Below are positions 27,117-37,059 of a stretch of DNA of 64,000 bases, piece by piece (the first letter of the stretch is position 1; the number at the start of each line of letters is the position of its first letter). The notes below the pieces were generated by a model. The model had not been told where the DNA came from. It saw only the letters and a list, made by a program, of their open reading frames with translations, and made no database searches. The translations under genes were made by a program, and so were the position numbers. Source of the DNA: Shewanella sp. KX20019. Its GTDB lineage: Bacteria; Pseudomonadota; Gammaproteobacteria; Enterobacterales; Shewanellaceae. Location of the stretch: positions 4,650,001 through 4,714,000 of the forward strand of contig NZ_CP068437.1 in assembly GCF_016757755.1 (NCBI RefSeq). Direction: 5' to 3'.

Positions 27117-29738
27117 ATGTTTAGGGAAGAAACATCGCAGTCTACTGAAACTGTGAAATTGAACAAAAGGATTGCACGCTTAAAAGTATTGGCTCTTAAA
27201 TACAAGCGCGCTGAGATAACCCAAAACGCTCTGTTGGATATTTCCAACTTCGCCGCCAGCGTCAGCACACCTGAAGAGTTTTACTCATCCCTGCATCAGT
27301 CACTCAAAAAGCTTATTCCTGCTGACAATTTTTTCATCGCAACCTTAAATTCTGTTAGCGGAAAGATTGAAGTTCCCTTTTTTGCCGATGAAAAAGATTT
27401 GCACCCAGAAGATAGTTACCCCGATGAAGATCTCTCCAAGATGCTTTATAAAGGGTTAACAGGCTACGTGCTAAAAACGGAACAGGCGTTGGTTTGTGAT
27501 AACGACACCTATAAACAACTCGTTGCTTCTAAGGCTATCATTCCTAGAGGCAGTAACTGTCATCAATGGGTAGGCGTCCCCATTAAAAGTGCAGAGAGCA
27601 CCACAGGGGTGCTCGTGGTGCAAAGCTATGACGCCAGTATCCACTATGGCGATATTGAGCTCGAGTTAATGAATTTCATTAGCCACCACATATCTGCAGT
27701 TATCGAGCGTTTGCAATATCAAGAACAACTTGAACTCGCTATCGAAACTCGCACCAAAGAACTCAGTATCGCTTACAACAAGCTAAAGCTTGAAGTCTAT
27801 GAAAGACGTAGAGCGGAGCGGTTACAGAAATCACTGTTTGAAATAGCAGATCTAGCGACATCAAATATCGATAGCCTTGAGTTCTACGAAGAGCTCCACC
27901 GGGTCATTAGCCACCTGATCCCAATTAATAATTGCTTTATCTCTCTTCTTAACGAAGAGCGAAACACTTTAAGCTTTCCCTACTTTGTTTCACAATTTGA
28001 TCTGCCATCTCCCAAGCCAAGAGCCATAAGCGATGGATTGACCGAATATATCTTATTAAATCGTAAGCCGAGGTTGTTAGAACGCTGTGACATTGATGCA
28101 TTGATTCAATCAGGAGAGCTCTATTGTGAAGCGCCTGAACTCAATGACACGCAGGAGATAAGTCAGTGGATAGGTTTACCCCTGTTGATCCACGGAAAAG
28201 TCAGTGGTTCACTCACCATTTACAGTTACAGCTATAACCAAAACTACCAAGAGAAAGATTTAGATCTACTTACCTTTGTCTCGCAGCATATCGCGACAGC
28301 AATCGAGAAAAAGCTCTCAGCGGAATCATTACAACTCAGCTATGAGCAATTAGAGGAGAAGGTCAATGAGCGAACCCAAGCACTGGCTTGTGTAAATGAT
28401 GATCTTGAAAAAGAGATCCATCAGCGTAAGCGCATTGAGCGTCAACTGGTACATGATGCAAAACACGATAACCTGACAGGGTTGCCTAACCGCGCCATGT
28501 TTATGGAACGTTTATCGCTATCGATTAAGCATATTCGCCGCCATACTCTCGACAAGTTCGCAGTGCTGTTTATTGACATGGACAGGTTTAAGCTTCTAAA
28601 CGACACCTTGGGTCATCTTGAGGGCGACCGCTTTCTTATTGAAACCGCAAAGCGCCTTCAACTCTGCATACGCAGTAATGACATGTTAGCCCGCTTAGGC
28701 GGTGATGAGTTTGTTATCTTGCTAGACTCCATTGGCAGTCAGAAAGATGCTGAAGATGTCGCTGAACGAGTACTACTAGAGCTGTCCCGCCCCTTTAGAC
28801 TTGCGAACCAGCAGCTTAACTCAAGTGCCAGTATCGGTGTTGCCATGAGTGGACAGAGCCATTCCGATACTAGTGAATCAGTGCTTCGTAACGCAGACAA
28901 CGCCATGTACCAAGCTAAGTCAAAGGGTAAAGGCTGTTACGTGATCTTTGATCACGGTAGCAACAAGCAGCAAGTACAAGAGCTTGAGCTCGAAAATGAA
29001 CTCAAGATGGCAATTGAAAAAGGCGAATTGCAGCTGAGCTATCTGCCCATAATGGAACTCGACACCGAGCGTGTCATTGCATTTGAGCCAAGATTATTTT
29101 GGCATCATCCAACCCTAGGAAAAGTGAAGCAGCTGCAGCTCAATAATATTGCCGAGCACTGCAACATGCTCATTGAGTTAGATAATTACCTCCTGGCCAT
29201 CATTAATGATGGTTTTAATACATTAGAACAGCAGTTTGGCGTCGACTTTCATTTACAGGTTTCAATTTCAAGCCAGCATTTGAATCACAAGCACGCACTC
29301 AGGGCTTTAAAGAATAAGCTGAAACAGTGCAGCTTCGAGCTGACAAAATTAACGCTGTTTTTCAATGAAAAAGATTTTGTCCAAAACTCTAACAACCATA
29401 TCAATGCTTTTGAGCAACTCCACAGCCTAAATGTGCAATTAGGGATAGAGGCCTACGGCAGTGCACATAGCGCCATCAGCAGCTTAACCTTCTTGCCTAT
29501 TCAGTCATTAAAATTAGACCCAAGCTACGCCACCCACCTCGAAAGCGAGCAACATCTCAAGCTTATAAAAGCTTATTACAGCGCCGCTCGAGCGCTGGAG
29601 CTAGAAATATTCGCTGTGGGAGTGTCCAGTAAAGCAGATTGCCATGTGTTGTCAGATATAGGCTTTGAAAAGGGTCAAGGTATTGCACTAGGTAAAGTAT
29701 TTGAACTCAACATTGTCGCTAGTCAAGTGTGTGCTTAA
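27117..29738 (+). CDS. GAF-GAF-GGDEF-(degenerate EAL) signalling protein
   Basis: An 873-aa cytoplasmic protein with two GAF-like sensor domains (about residues 35-210 and 240-420), each followed by a coiled coil (ERTQALACVNDDLEKEIHQRKRI precedes the catalytic part). The GGDEF domain is intact (LTGLPN, DMDRFKLLNDTLGH, GGDEF at 528-532), so it is a likely diguanylate cyclase. The C-terminal EAL-like domain has EPRL (657-660) where EAL should be and lacks the usual catalytic pattern, so phosphodiesterase activity is unlikely. The start at ATG 27117 has GGAAA 6 nt upstream; an in-frame ATG at 27054 adds 21 residues without a ribosome binding site. It could supply c-di-GMP read by the nearby LapD-type receptor; that link is inferred only from proximity. 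Confidence 0.88.
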   Translation: MFREETSQSTETVKLNKRIARLKVLALKYKRAEITQNALLDISNFAASVSTPEEFYSSLHQSLKKLIPADNFFIATLNSVSGKIEVPFFADEKDLHPEDSYPDEDLSKMLYKGLTGYVLKTEQALVCDNDTYKQLVASKAIIPRGSNCHQWVGVPIKSAESTTGVLVVQSYDASIHYGDIELELMNFISHHISAVIERLQYQEQLELAIETRTKELSIAYNKLKLEVYERRRAERLQKSLFEIADLATSNIDSLEFYEELHRVISHLIPINNCFISLLNEERNTLSFPYFVSQFDLPSPKPRAISDGLTEYILLNRKPRLLERCDIDALIQSGELYCEAPELNDTQEISQWIGLPLLIHGKVSGSLTIYSYSYNQNYQEKDLDLLTFVSQHIATAIEKKLSAESLQLSYEQLEEKVNERTQALACVNDDLEKEIHQRKRIERQLVHDAKHDNLTGLPNRAMFMERLSLSIKHIRRHTLDKFAVLFIDMDRFKLLNDTLGHLEGDRFLIETAKRLQLCIRSNDMLARLGGDEFVILLDSIGSQKDAEDVAERVLLELSRPFRLANQQLNSSASIGVAMSGQSHSDTSESVLRNADNAMYQAKSKGKGCYVIFDHGSNKQQVQELELENELKMAIEKGELQLSYLPIMELDTERVIAFEPRLFWHHPTLGKVKQLQLNNIAEHCNMLIELDNYLLAIINDGFNTLEQQFGVDFHLQVSISSQHLNHKHALRALKNKLKQCSFELTKLTLFFNEKDFVQNSNNHINAFEQLHSLNVQLGIEAYGSAHSAISSLTFLPIQSLKLDPSYATHLESEQHLKLIKAYYSAARALELEIFAVGVSSKADCHVLSDIGFEKGQGIALGKVFELNIVASQVCA

Positions 29739-29792
29739 ACGCAGCAGTCTGTAGCTTTATTCAGTTCTGCTGCGCCATCGAAAATGCAATAT

Positions 29793-31805
29793 TTACTTCT
29801 TAAACATATCTCTAAGGTTAGCAATATTGCTCTTTCCTTTTTGCTGCAGCTGTTCTGCACTTTGAACCGGCTTGCGATTTTCCCAGATCAAGTCATCTTG
29901 CGGTAGTTCCATCAAAAAACGACTCGGCTCACAACGTATTGTTTCACCAAATTGACGACGCTCACGACAGATAACAAACCACAGTTCTTTCTGCGCACGC
30001 GTGATGCCTACGTACGCTAAGCGGCGCTCTTCATCGACATTGTCTTCGTCGATACTGCTTTGATGTGGCAAGATGCGCTCTTCAGCTCCCACCATAAAGA
30101 CGTAGGGGAACTCCAAGCCTTTTGACGCATGTAACGTCATTAACTGCACTTGATCGCCACCTTCATCTTCGCTATTACGCTCCATCATGTCTCTTAATGT
30201 TAGCCGAGCCACAACTTCAGGCAGTGTCATTCCCTCATCAAGGTCGTCACCTTCAAGCATTTCTGTTACCCAGCGATAAAGCTCCGAAATGTTTTTCATC
30301 CGCATCTCAGCCGCTTTAGCACTGGTACTGGTTTCGTAAAGGTAATCTTCGTAATTGATCTTTCTGATCAACTGCTTTACCGCTTCAACCGGCTCACCAC
30401 GCAAAGCACAGTCTCCCGTTTCAACCACAAAACGGCCAAACTGATACAAAGACGCCATCGCCGCCGGAGGCAGTTCGTGATTAAGATCGGCTTCAAAAAT
30501 AGCGGCAAACATTGAGATCTGCTTCTTATTGGAGAAGTTACCTAAACGCTCTAACGTTGCCGGACCGATACCCCGTTTAGGCAGATTAACAATCCGCAAA
30601 AAGGCGTTGTCGTCATCTGGATTCACCACTAAACGCAAGTAAGCCATGATGTCTTTAATCTCGGCTCGGCCGAAAAAGGAGGTTCCACCGCTAAGTTTAT
30701 AGGGGATCCTGTTTGTCATTAGCGCGCGCTCAAGCAAGCGCGACTGATGGTTACCGCGATACAAGATGGCATAATCACCATACTGAGTACGGCCAACAAA
30801 CTTATGGCGGATCATCTCCGCTATCACTCGCTCGGCTTCCTGCTCCTCATTCGCTGCAATTAACACTCGAATAGGTTCACCATAGGCGAGTTCACTAAAT
30901 AGCGCTTTTTCATAAATATGCGGATTATTGGCAATCAGTATGTTGGCAGCACGTAGAATACGCTGACTAGAGCGGTAATTTTGCTCCAGTTTGATCAATT
31001 TAAGCTTGGGAAAATCTTTGCCAAGCAAAACTAGGTTCTGTGGTTTAGCCCCACGCCAAGAGTAGATAGATTGATCGTCATCGCCCACCACGGTAAAGCG
31101 GGCTCGTTCGCCCACTAGCAATTTAACCATCTCATATTGGCTGGTGTTGGTGTCTTGATACTCATCCACCAGCATATATTTGAACCGCGTTTGCCAGCGT
31201 GTTCTTACCTCTTCATTTTGTCTCAGTAGTAAAGTTGGCAGTAAGATCAAATCATCGAAATCGAGCGCGTTATACGCTTTCATGTGCTGAGCATAGCGAT
31301 GATAGAGTACGGCAAATAACTGTTGCTGTTCATCCTTAGCTATCTTGGACGCTTGCGCCGGGATCACCAAGTCCCCTTTCCAATTGGAGATAGTGGTCGC
31401 TAACGATCGTAATAGGTCTTTATCTTCATCGAGCTCGTCTTGGGTCAGCTCTTTTAGCAAAGATAGGGTGTCTTGATCGTCAAACAGCGAGAAACCGGGC
31501 TTTAATCCAACGACTTTATGTTCACGCTTGATGATCTCTAGCCCTAGAGTATGAAACGTCGAAATCCATAGACCACGCGCTTCTTTGCGTCCCATAGACT
31601 TTGACACACGCTCTTTCATCTCACGCGCAGCCTTATTGGTAAAGGTCACTGCGGCAATATTGCGAGCCTTATAGCCACACTTTTCCACCAGATAAGCAAT
31701 CTTGTTGATAATCACTCTGGTTTTGCCACTGCCTGCACCTGCAAGCACTAAGCAAGGGCCACTAACATAGTGGACGGCATCATTTTGTCCGGGATTGAGC
31801 TTCAT
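29793..31805 (-). CDS. rep: ATP-dependent DNA helicase Rep
   Basis: A 670-aa superfamily 1A helicase, close to the 673 aa of E. coli Rep. It moves 3'-5' on single-stranded DNA and helps replication forks past obstacles. Motif I is AGAGSGKT (22-29). Further motifs are VTFTNKAAREM, VDEYQDTN (motif II), GDDDQSIYSWRGA, LEQNYRSSQRIL, QLMTLHASKGLEFPYVF and YVGITRAQKEL. The opening MKLNPGQNDAV is characteristic of Rep rather than UvrD or PcrA. It is a single gene reading on the minus strand, convergent with the GGDEF gene. Confidence 0.95.
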   Translation of the reverse strand: MKLNPGQNDAVHYVSGPCLVLAGAGSGKTRVIINKIAYLVEKCGYKARNIAAVTFTNKAAREMKERVSKSMGRKEARGLWISTFHTLGLEIIKREHKVVGLKPGFSLFDDQDTLSLLKELTQDELDEDKDLLRSLATTISNWKGDLVIPAQASKIAKDEQQQLFAVLYHRYAQHMKAYNALDFDDLILLPTLLLRQNEEVRTRWQTRFKYMLVDEYQDTNTSQYEMVKLLVGERARFTVVGDDDQSIYSWRGAKPQNLVLLGKDFPKLKLIKLEQNYRSSQRILRAANILIANNPHIYEKALFSELAYGEPIRVLIAANEEQEAERVIAEMIRHKFVGRTQYGDYAILYRGNHQSRLLERALMTNRIPYKLSGGTSFFGRAEIKDIMAYLRLVVNPDDDNAFLRIVNLPKRGIGPATLERLGNFSNKKQISMFAAIFEADLNHELPPAAMASLYQFGRFVVETGDCALRGEPVEAVKQLIRKINYEDYLYETSTSAKAAEMRMKNISELYRWVTEMLEGDDLDEGMTLPEVVARLTLRDMMERNSEDEGGDQVQLMTLHASKGLEFPYVFMVGAEERILPHQSSIDEDNVDEERRLAYVGITRAQKELWFVICRERRQFGETIRCEPSRFLMELPQDDLIWENRKPVQSAEQLQQKGKSNIANLRDMFKK

Positions 31806-31840
31806 CTGTACTTAACAACCAAGGTAAATAAAAGGAGGGT

Positions 31841-31890
31841 ATATACCCATCCTACTTGAAAATGCTCATTTCAGAGGCGATGGGTTTTAA
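31841..31890. repeat. Intergenic TACCCATCC element, copy 1
   Basis: Begins TATACCCATCCTACTTGAA and ends CGATGGGTTTTAA, forming an imperfect hairpin. It is related to copies at 38332, 47344 and 59052 and lies between rep and the divergent tetR gene. Confidence 0.75.
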
Positions 31891-32063
31891 TAAGCGAATG
31901 ATAGCAGAAAGCTAACCTCTAACGAGAAGTGATCAGTAAATTTTCCTCGCTACACTATTAATAGTGAATAGAGCATTATCCCCCGCCCCTATCAGCAAAG
32001 GTTTGTAAAGAGTCACCGATACACTTTATATATCTTGCCAATTCTATGCATGATCACTAGACT

Positions 32064-32085
32064 AGTGAATGAACGTTCATTCACT
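32064..32085. promoter_or_regulatory. Palindromic TetR-type operator
   Basis: A perfect 22-bp palindrome (arms AGTGAATGAAC/GTTCATTCACT) lies just upstream of the tetR start. The core TGAACGTTCA is typical of TetR/AcrR-family operators controlling efflux operons. It overlaps an alternative upstream ATG of tetR, which argues that translation starts further down. Autoregulation is inferred. Confidence 0.75.
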
Positions 32086-32098
32086 GACAAGCAATACT

Positions 32099-32677
32099 AT
32101 GCTAAACAAACGAGATTTAATTTTAAGAGCTTCAGAAAAGATCATCGCCTCTCGTGGTATTCAGGGCTTATCGATGCAGCAAGTCGCTAATGAAGCTGGT
32201 GTTGCAGCTGGCACCATCTATCGCTACTTTAAAGACAAAAATGAACTGATATTAGAGCTTCGAAAAGATGTTCTCACCCACGTTGCAGCCTATATATTAG
32301 AAGACCACCAGCTAGGTACATTAGAGGAAAGGTTTAAACGTATATGGCTAAAAATGCATAGTTTTGGCAAGGAGCGCTCTCCCGCTAATTTAAGCTACGA
32401 GCAATATGCCCACCTGCCCGAAAGCAATACTGATGAGATCCGTAATCTTGAATTAACGCTATTTGCACCATTGGGTCAACTTTTTGAAGAGGGCAAAGCC
32501 GCAGGCATTATGCAACCTTTGCACTCGCGCGCTTTGTACGCGCTCTCTATGGAACCCGCCATGACGCTCGCTCGAACAATTCGTCGCGGGCTCATCCAAT
32601 ATGAACCCCATGAAATTAACCTTGCTTGCGAGCTATGCTGGCAAACTATTTTAATCCCAATTAAACCCACTCATTAA
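32099..32677 (+). CDS. TetR-family repressor of the adjacent RND operon
   Basis: A 192-aa regulator. The N-terminal helix-turn-helix is clear (IIASRGIQGLSMQQVANEAG, then GTIYRYFKDKNEL, residues about 8-55); the C-terminal ligand domain is variable. ATG 32099 is preferred because the in-frame ATG at 32069 falls inside the operator palindrome; neither has a strong ribosome binding site. The gene is 15 nt from the membrane fusion gene and probably forms one operon with the pump. The inducer cannot be told from the sequence. Confidence 0.85.
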   Translation: MLNKRDLILRASEKIIASRGIQGLSMQQVANEAGVAAGTIYRYFKDKNELILELRKDVLTHVAAYILEDHQLGTLEERFKRIWLKMHSFGKERSPANLSYEQYAHLPESNTDEIRNLELTLFAPLGQLFEEGKAAGIMQPLHSRALYALSMEPAMTLARTIRRGLIQYEPHEINLACELCWQTILIPIKPTH

Positions 32678-32692
32678 AGGAGCTATCAGGAC

Positions 32693-33811
32693 ATGAAGAA
32701 ATGGACCCTGGTAATGTTAATTATCGCCGTACTGGCATTTGGTTCTGTCATTGGATTTAACCTGTTTGTAAAAGGTAAGATTGCCGATGCTATTGCTAAT
32801 ATGCCCGAGCCAGTCGCTCCTGTGACCGCTATCACTATCGCAGCAAACACTTGGCAATCAACCATCAATGCGATTGGTTTTGTAGAACCTAATCAAGGGG
32901 TCACCATCTCCAATGAGCTTGCAGGTGTCGTGTCAGCCATAAAGTTTGAAAACGGAAGCCGTGTTGAAACCGGACAGAAACTCATTGAGCTCGATTCTAA
33001 AGTTGAAAAAGCCAACCTCAGGAGTAAACAGGTACAGTTGCCAGCCGCCGAAGCTGACTTTAAACGACTGACTAAACTATATAAGCAGAATTCAGTTTCA
33101 AAACAAGATCTTGATAACAGCGAATCTAAATACCTTGCACTGCTGGCTGACAGCGAAAGTTTAAGCGCCACCATTGAGCGTCGTGAGATCAGCGCGCCAT
33201 TTGCAGGTTTAGTCGGTATTCGTAACGTAAATTTAGGTGAGTATCTACAGACAGGCACTGAAATTGTGCGCCTTGAAGATATTAGTACCATGAAAATCCG
33301 TTTCACCATTCCGCAAACTCAGCTACCGCATATAGCCACAGGACAAACGGTGCATGTGTATGTCGATGCTTATCCGACCGAACCCTTTGAAGGCATAATA
33401 TCGGCAATTGAACCCGCCGTTTTCTACCAAAGTGGTTTAATTCAAGTGCAGGCGCAAATCCCTAATACCGATTCAAAATTGCGTAGCGGAATGTTCGCTA
33501 AAGTCGACATTTTATTGCCAGAACTGGTTGAGCAAATTGTACTGCCACAAACAGCCATCAGCTTTACCCTCTATGGCAACTCGGTTTATATCATTGAAGA
33601 GCAAACCGAAGATGGTGAGCAAGTTAAACGCGTTAAACAGATCAACGTAAATGTAATCGAGCGTGGTCTTAACGATGCGTTAGTCACTGGCGAAATCAAG
33701 CCTGGCGATATGATCGTCACCTCAGGCCAAGTTCGCTTGAGTAACAATAGCAAAATCAGTGTCAGCGAGGACAAAGCTCTAACGCCTCCCGCCACATTGC
33801 CACAGCTATAA
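32693..33811 (+). CDS. RND efflux membrane fusion protein
   Basis: A 372-aa periplasmic adaptor of the AcrA/MexA class. An N-terminal membrane anchor (residues 4-26) precedes a lipoyl-type beta domain, a short alpha-helical hairpin (about 100-150), the second lipoyl half (ISAPFAGLVGIRNVNLGEYL) and beta-barrel domains with LRSGMFAKVDI. AAGGAG lies upstream of the ATG. The short hairpin resembles the MexH/VexE type rather than AcrA. It forms the pump with the next gene, 15 nt downstream; no outer-membrane channel gene is in the operon, so a TolC encoded elsewhere is probably used. Confidence 0.9.
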   Translation: MKKWTLVMLIIAVLAFGSVIGFNLFVKGKIADAIANMPEPVAPVTAITIAANTWQSTINAIGFVEPNQGVTISNELAGVVSAIKFENGSRVETGQKLIELDSKVEKANLRSKQVQLPAAEADFKRLTKLYKQNSVSKQDLDNSESKYLALLADSESLSATIERREISAPFAGLVGIRNVNLGEYLQTGTEIVRLEDISTMKIRFTIPQTQLPHIATGQTVHVYVDAYPTEPFEGIISAIEPAVFYQSGLIQVQAQIPNTDSKLRSGMFAKVDILLPELVEQIVLPQTAISFTLYGNSVYIIEEQTEDGEQVKRVKQINVNVIERGLNDALVTGEIKPGDMIVTSGQVRLSNNSKISVSEDKALTPPATLPQL

Positions 33812-33826
33812 GCGGAGATCAGAGCA

Positions 33827-36800
33827 ATGCGCTTTACTGACATATTTATACGCAGACCCGTGCTGGCTGCGTCTATTAGCTTTTTAATCCTACTGCTTGG
33901 CTTTTATTCGCTAAACAGTATGCAGGTTAGAGAGTACCCTGAAATGACCAATACCGTGGTGACAGTGACGACCAGTTACTACGGTGCCGATTCCAACCTT
34001 ATTCAAGGCTTTATTACTCAACCACTAGAGCAAGCTTTAGCTCAGGCTGATAACGTTGATTTTATGACCTCAGACAGTTTTCTGGGTAGCTCAAAAATCA
34101 CCGTTTACATGAAGCTCAACACCGACCCCAATGGGGCATTGGCAGACATTCTCGCTAAAGTGAACTCGGTACGGTCTCAGCTTCCTAAAGAAGCGGAAGA
34201 CCCAACCGTTGACATGTCTACAGGCTCACAGACATCGGTGTTATACATCTCATTCTATAGTGAGCAGATTAACTCGAGTCAGATCACCGACTACCTTGAG
34301 CGCGTGGTAAAGCCTGAGTTATTCACCATTGATGGTGTAGCCAAAGTAAACCTCTATGGCGGGATTAAATACGCCATGCGGATCTGGCTAGATCCCGCAC
34401 GCATGGGCGCCTTCAACCTATCGTCAACTGACGTAATGAACGTACTGCAGGCTAACAACTATCAATCAGCTGTTGGCCAAGCAAACAATACCTTTACCCT
34501 ATTCAATGGTACCGCTGACACCCAAGTTGCCACGGTTGATGAACTCGAAAAGCTGGTTGTTGGCAGTAAAGACGGTCTGGTTATTCGCCTTGGCGATATT
34601 GCCGATGTGAGCTTAGAGAAGAGCCATGACGTTTACCGAGCACTCGCCGATGGCCAAGAAGCTGTGGTGATTGGCTTGGATGTCACCCCGACGGCTAACC
34701 CGCTCATTGTGGCGGCAGATGCGCGTAGCATGATGCCCGATATTACTCGCAATCTACCGGTATCAATGAAGGCCCGTATCCTTTATGACTCATCACTGGC
34801 CATTGATGAATCTATCAATGAAGTGATCAAGACCATTGGCGAAGCGGCACTGATTGTGATTATCGTCATTACCCTATTCTTGGGTTCATTCAGAGCGGTG
34901 ATCATTCCAATCGTCACCATTCCGCTATCGCTGATTGGTGTTGCCGTCATCATGCAAATGTTTGGCTTTACCCTCAATCTAATGACTCTGCTTGCCATGG
35001 TGCTCGCGATTGGCTTGGTGGTGGATGACGCCATCGTGGTGGTTGAGAATGTCGACCGCCACATCAAGCTTGGCGAAACACCGTTTAGAGCGGCGATTAT
35101 CGGTACCCGTGAAATCGCCGTGCCGGTTATCTCAATGACCATTACCTTAGCCGCCGTGTACGCGCCTATCGCGTTGATGGGCGGCATAACAGGCTCTCTC
35201 TTTAAAGAGTTTGCACTCACCCTCGCAGGTGCGGTATTTATCTCAGGTATTGTGGCGCTGACACTATCGCCAATGATGTGCTCTAAGATCCTCAAAGCCC
35301 ACTCTGAACCGAACAGGTTCGAGCGTGGAGTCGAGCGTTTTCTTAATGGTCTCACCAATCGTTACAGTCGCATGTTAACCGCGGTACTTAATCACCGTCC
35401 TGTCATCGTTGCATTTGCGGTGATTGTATTTGCGTCTCTACCGGTAATGTTTAGCTTTATCCCCTCAGAGCTGGCCCCTAACGAAGACAAAAGCGTAGTG
35501 ATGATGATGGGTACAGCACCTTCAAGTGCGAATCTGGATTACATTCAATCCAACATGTCGATTGTCACCGATATGATCACTGCCCAGCCTGAAGCGGCGG
35601 CGTCACTAGCCTTTGTCGGTGTACCTAATGCCAACCAAGCATTTGGTATCGCACCACTCGTGCCTTGGAGTGAACGAGATAAAAGCCAGAAAGAGATGCA
35701 AAAGCTATTGGGCGATCAAGTTAAAACTGTACCAGGTATGGCGGTAACAACCTTCCAAATGCCTGAACTTCCGGGGGCATCAGGTGGCCTACCGATACAG
35801 TTTGTGATCACCAGTTCAGCATCATTTGAGAGTCTGTTTCAAATTGGTAGTGGCGTACTTGAAAAAGTGCAGCAAAGCCCATTGTTTGTTTACTCAGAAA
35901 TTAACCTTAAGTTTGATTCTGGCACCATGAAAATTCACATCAAACGTGACTTAGCCGGTACCTATGGCATCACCATGCAAGATATTGGTATCACACTAAC
36001 CACCATGATGAGTGATGGTTATGTTAACCGTATCAACCTCGATGGCCGCTCATATGAGGTTATCCCTCAGGTGGATCGCAAGTATCGCGCTAACCCAGAA
36101 TCACTTGCAGGTTATTACGTCACAGCCGCCGATGGCCGCTCGATTCCACTATCCAGCTTAGTCGACATCGAGATGATATCGGAGCCTCGTTCGCTGCCGC
36201 ACTTTAATCAAATGAATGCGGTTACTGTAGGCGGCGTGGCTACCCCTGGTGTTGCTATTGGTGACGCGATTGCGTTCCTGCAAAACATTGGAGATAACGA
36301 GTTACCTAAAGGTTATAGCTACGACTTCCTCGGCGAAGCACGTCAATATGTCACTGAAGGTTCAGCGCTATATGCCACCTTTGCGTTAGCCCTCGCTATC
36401 ATCTTTTTGGTACTCGCAAGCCAGTTCGAAAGCCTTAAAGATCCATTGGTGATATTGGTCTCTGTACCACTCGCCATTAGTGGTGCGTTAATCGCACTCG
36501 GCTGGACCCATGTGATGGGGCTATCTTCGATGAATATCTACACCCAAGTCGGGCTCATTACCTTAGTAGGCCTTATTACCAAGCACGGTATTTTAATGTG
36601 CGAAGTCGCTAAAGAGGAGCAGCTACATAACGGCCTAAGTAAAGTTGATGCTATTAAGCACGCAGCCACCATTCGTCTACGCCCAATCTTAATGACCACA
36701 GCGGCAATGATAGCTGGCTTAATCCCGCTGTTGTTTGCGGTTGGTGCTGGTGCTGTTGCTCGTTTCAATATTGGACTGGTCATTGTGTCGGGGCTTGCCA

Positions 36801-36907
36801 TCGGGACGATATTCACCCTGTTTGTATTGCCTGTAATCTATACCTATTTGGCTGAAAGACACCAGCCACTGCCAGTATTCGATGAAGAGGTTCAACCGCA
36901 GGCGTAA
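33827..36907 (+). CDS. RND (HAE1-type) multidrug efflux transporter
   Basis: A 1026-aa inner-membrane proton/drug antiporter. The N-terminus MRFTDIFIRRPVLAASI is typical of the family. Two repeats, each of a large periplasmic loop and a membrane bundle, are evident. The proton-relay aspartates are present at D400-D401 in GLVVDDAIVVVEN, and the conserved FxGxxx and LxPxxC (LTLSPMMCSKIL) motifs are intact. Length is normal. It resembles the MdtB/VexF-like branch more than AcrB, so the substrate range is unclear. A strong terminator follows 18 nt after the stop. Confidence 0.93.
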   Translation: MRFTDIFIRRPVLAASISFLILLLGFYSLNSMQVREYPEMTNTVVTVTTSYYGADSNLIQGFITQPLEQALAQADNVDFMTSDSFLGSSKITVYMKLNTDPNGALADILAKVNSVRSQLPKEAEDPTVDMSTGSQTSVLYISFYSEQINSSQITDYLERVVKPELFTIDGVAKVNLYGGIKYAMRIWLDPARMGAFNLSSTDVMNVLQANNYQSAVGQANNTFTLFNGTADTQVATVDELEKLVVGSKDGLVIRLGDIADVSLEKSHDVYRALADGQEAVVIGLDVTPTANPLIVAADARSMMPDITRNLPVSMKARILYDSSLAIDESINEVIKTIGEAALIVIIVITLFLGSFRAVIIPIVTIPLSLIGVAVIMQMFGFTLNLMTLLAMVLAIGLVVDDAIVVVENVDRHIKLGETPFRAAIIGTREIAVPVISMTITLAAVYAPIALMGGITGSLFKEFALTLAGAVFISGIVALTLSPMMCSKILKAHSEPNRFERGVERFLNGLTNRYSRMLTAVLNHRPVIVAFAVIVFASLPVMFSFIPSELAPNEDKSVVMMMGTAPSSANLDYIQSNMSIVTDMITAQPEAAASLAFVGVPNANQAFGIAPLVPWSERDKSQKEMQKLLGDQVKTVPGMAVTTFQMPELPGASGGLPIQFVITSSASFESLFQIGSGVLEKVQQSPLFVYSEINLKFDSGTMKIHIKRDLAGTYGITMQDIGITLTTMMSDGYVNRINLDGRSYEVIPQVDRKYRANPESLAGYYVTAADGRSIPLSSLVDIEMISEPRSLPHFNQMNAVTVGGVATPGVAIGDAIAFLQNIGDNELPKGYSYDFLGEARQYVTEGSALYATFALALAIIFLVLASQFESLKDPLVILVSVPLAISGALIALGWTHVMGLSSMNIYTQVGLITLVGLITKHGILMCEVAKEEQLHNGLSKVDAIKHAATIRLRPILMTTAAMIAGLIPLLFAVGAGAVARFNIGLVIVSGLAIGTIFTLFVLPVIYTYLAERHQPLPVFDEEVQPQA

Positions 36908-36924
36908 ACTATCTCTCTAAAATA

Positions 36925-36962
36925 AAGGCCGACCACTCGTGACAGTGGTCGGCCTTTTCTTT
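36925..36962 (+). terminator. Terminator of the RND operon
   Basis: A perfect 13-bp stem (AAGGCCGACCACT/AGTGGTCGGCCTT) with a 6-nt loop is followed by TTTCTTT. Confidence 0.95.
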
Positions 36963-37059
36963 ATCTGGCTCTCATCAAGTGGGGAATTTTTTGGCAATCC
37001 CTATCCCCTGAGGTACAATCACTGCCATACTGAAACAGGCGCACTAGCGGATATAAAAG

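Noticed and set aside
34783..35358. 191-aa minus-strand ORF inside the RND transporter gene
   Set aside because: Antisense to a conserved membrane domain; composition is that of a reversed transporter reading frame.
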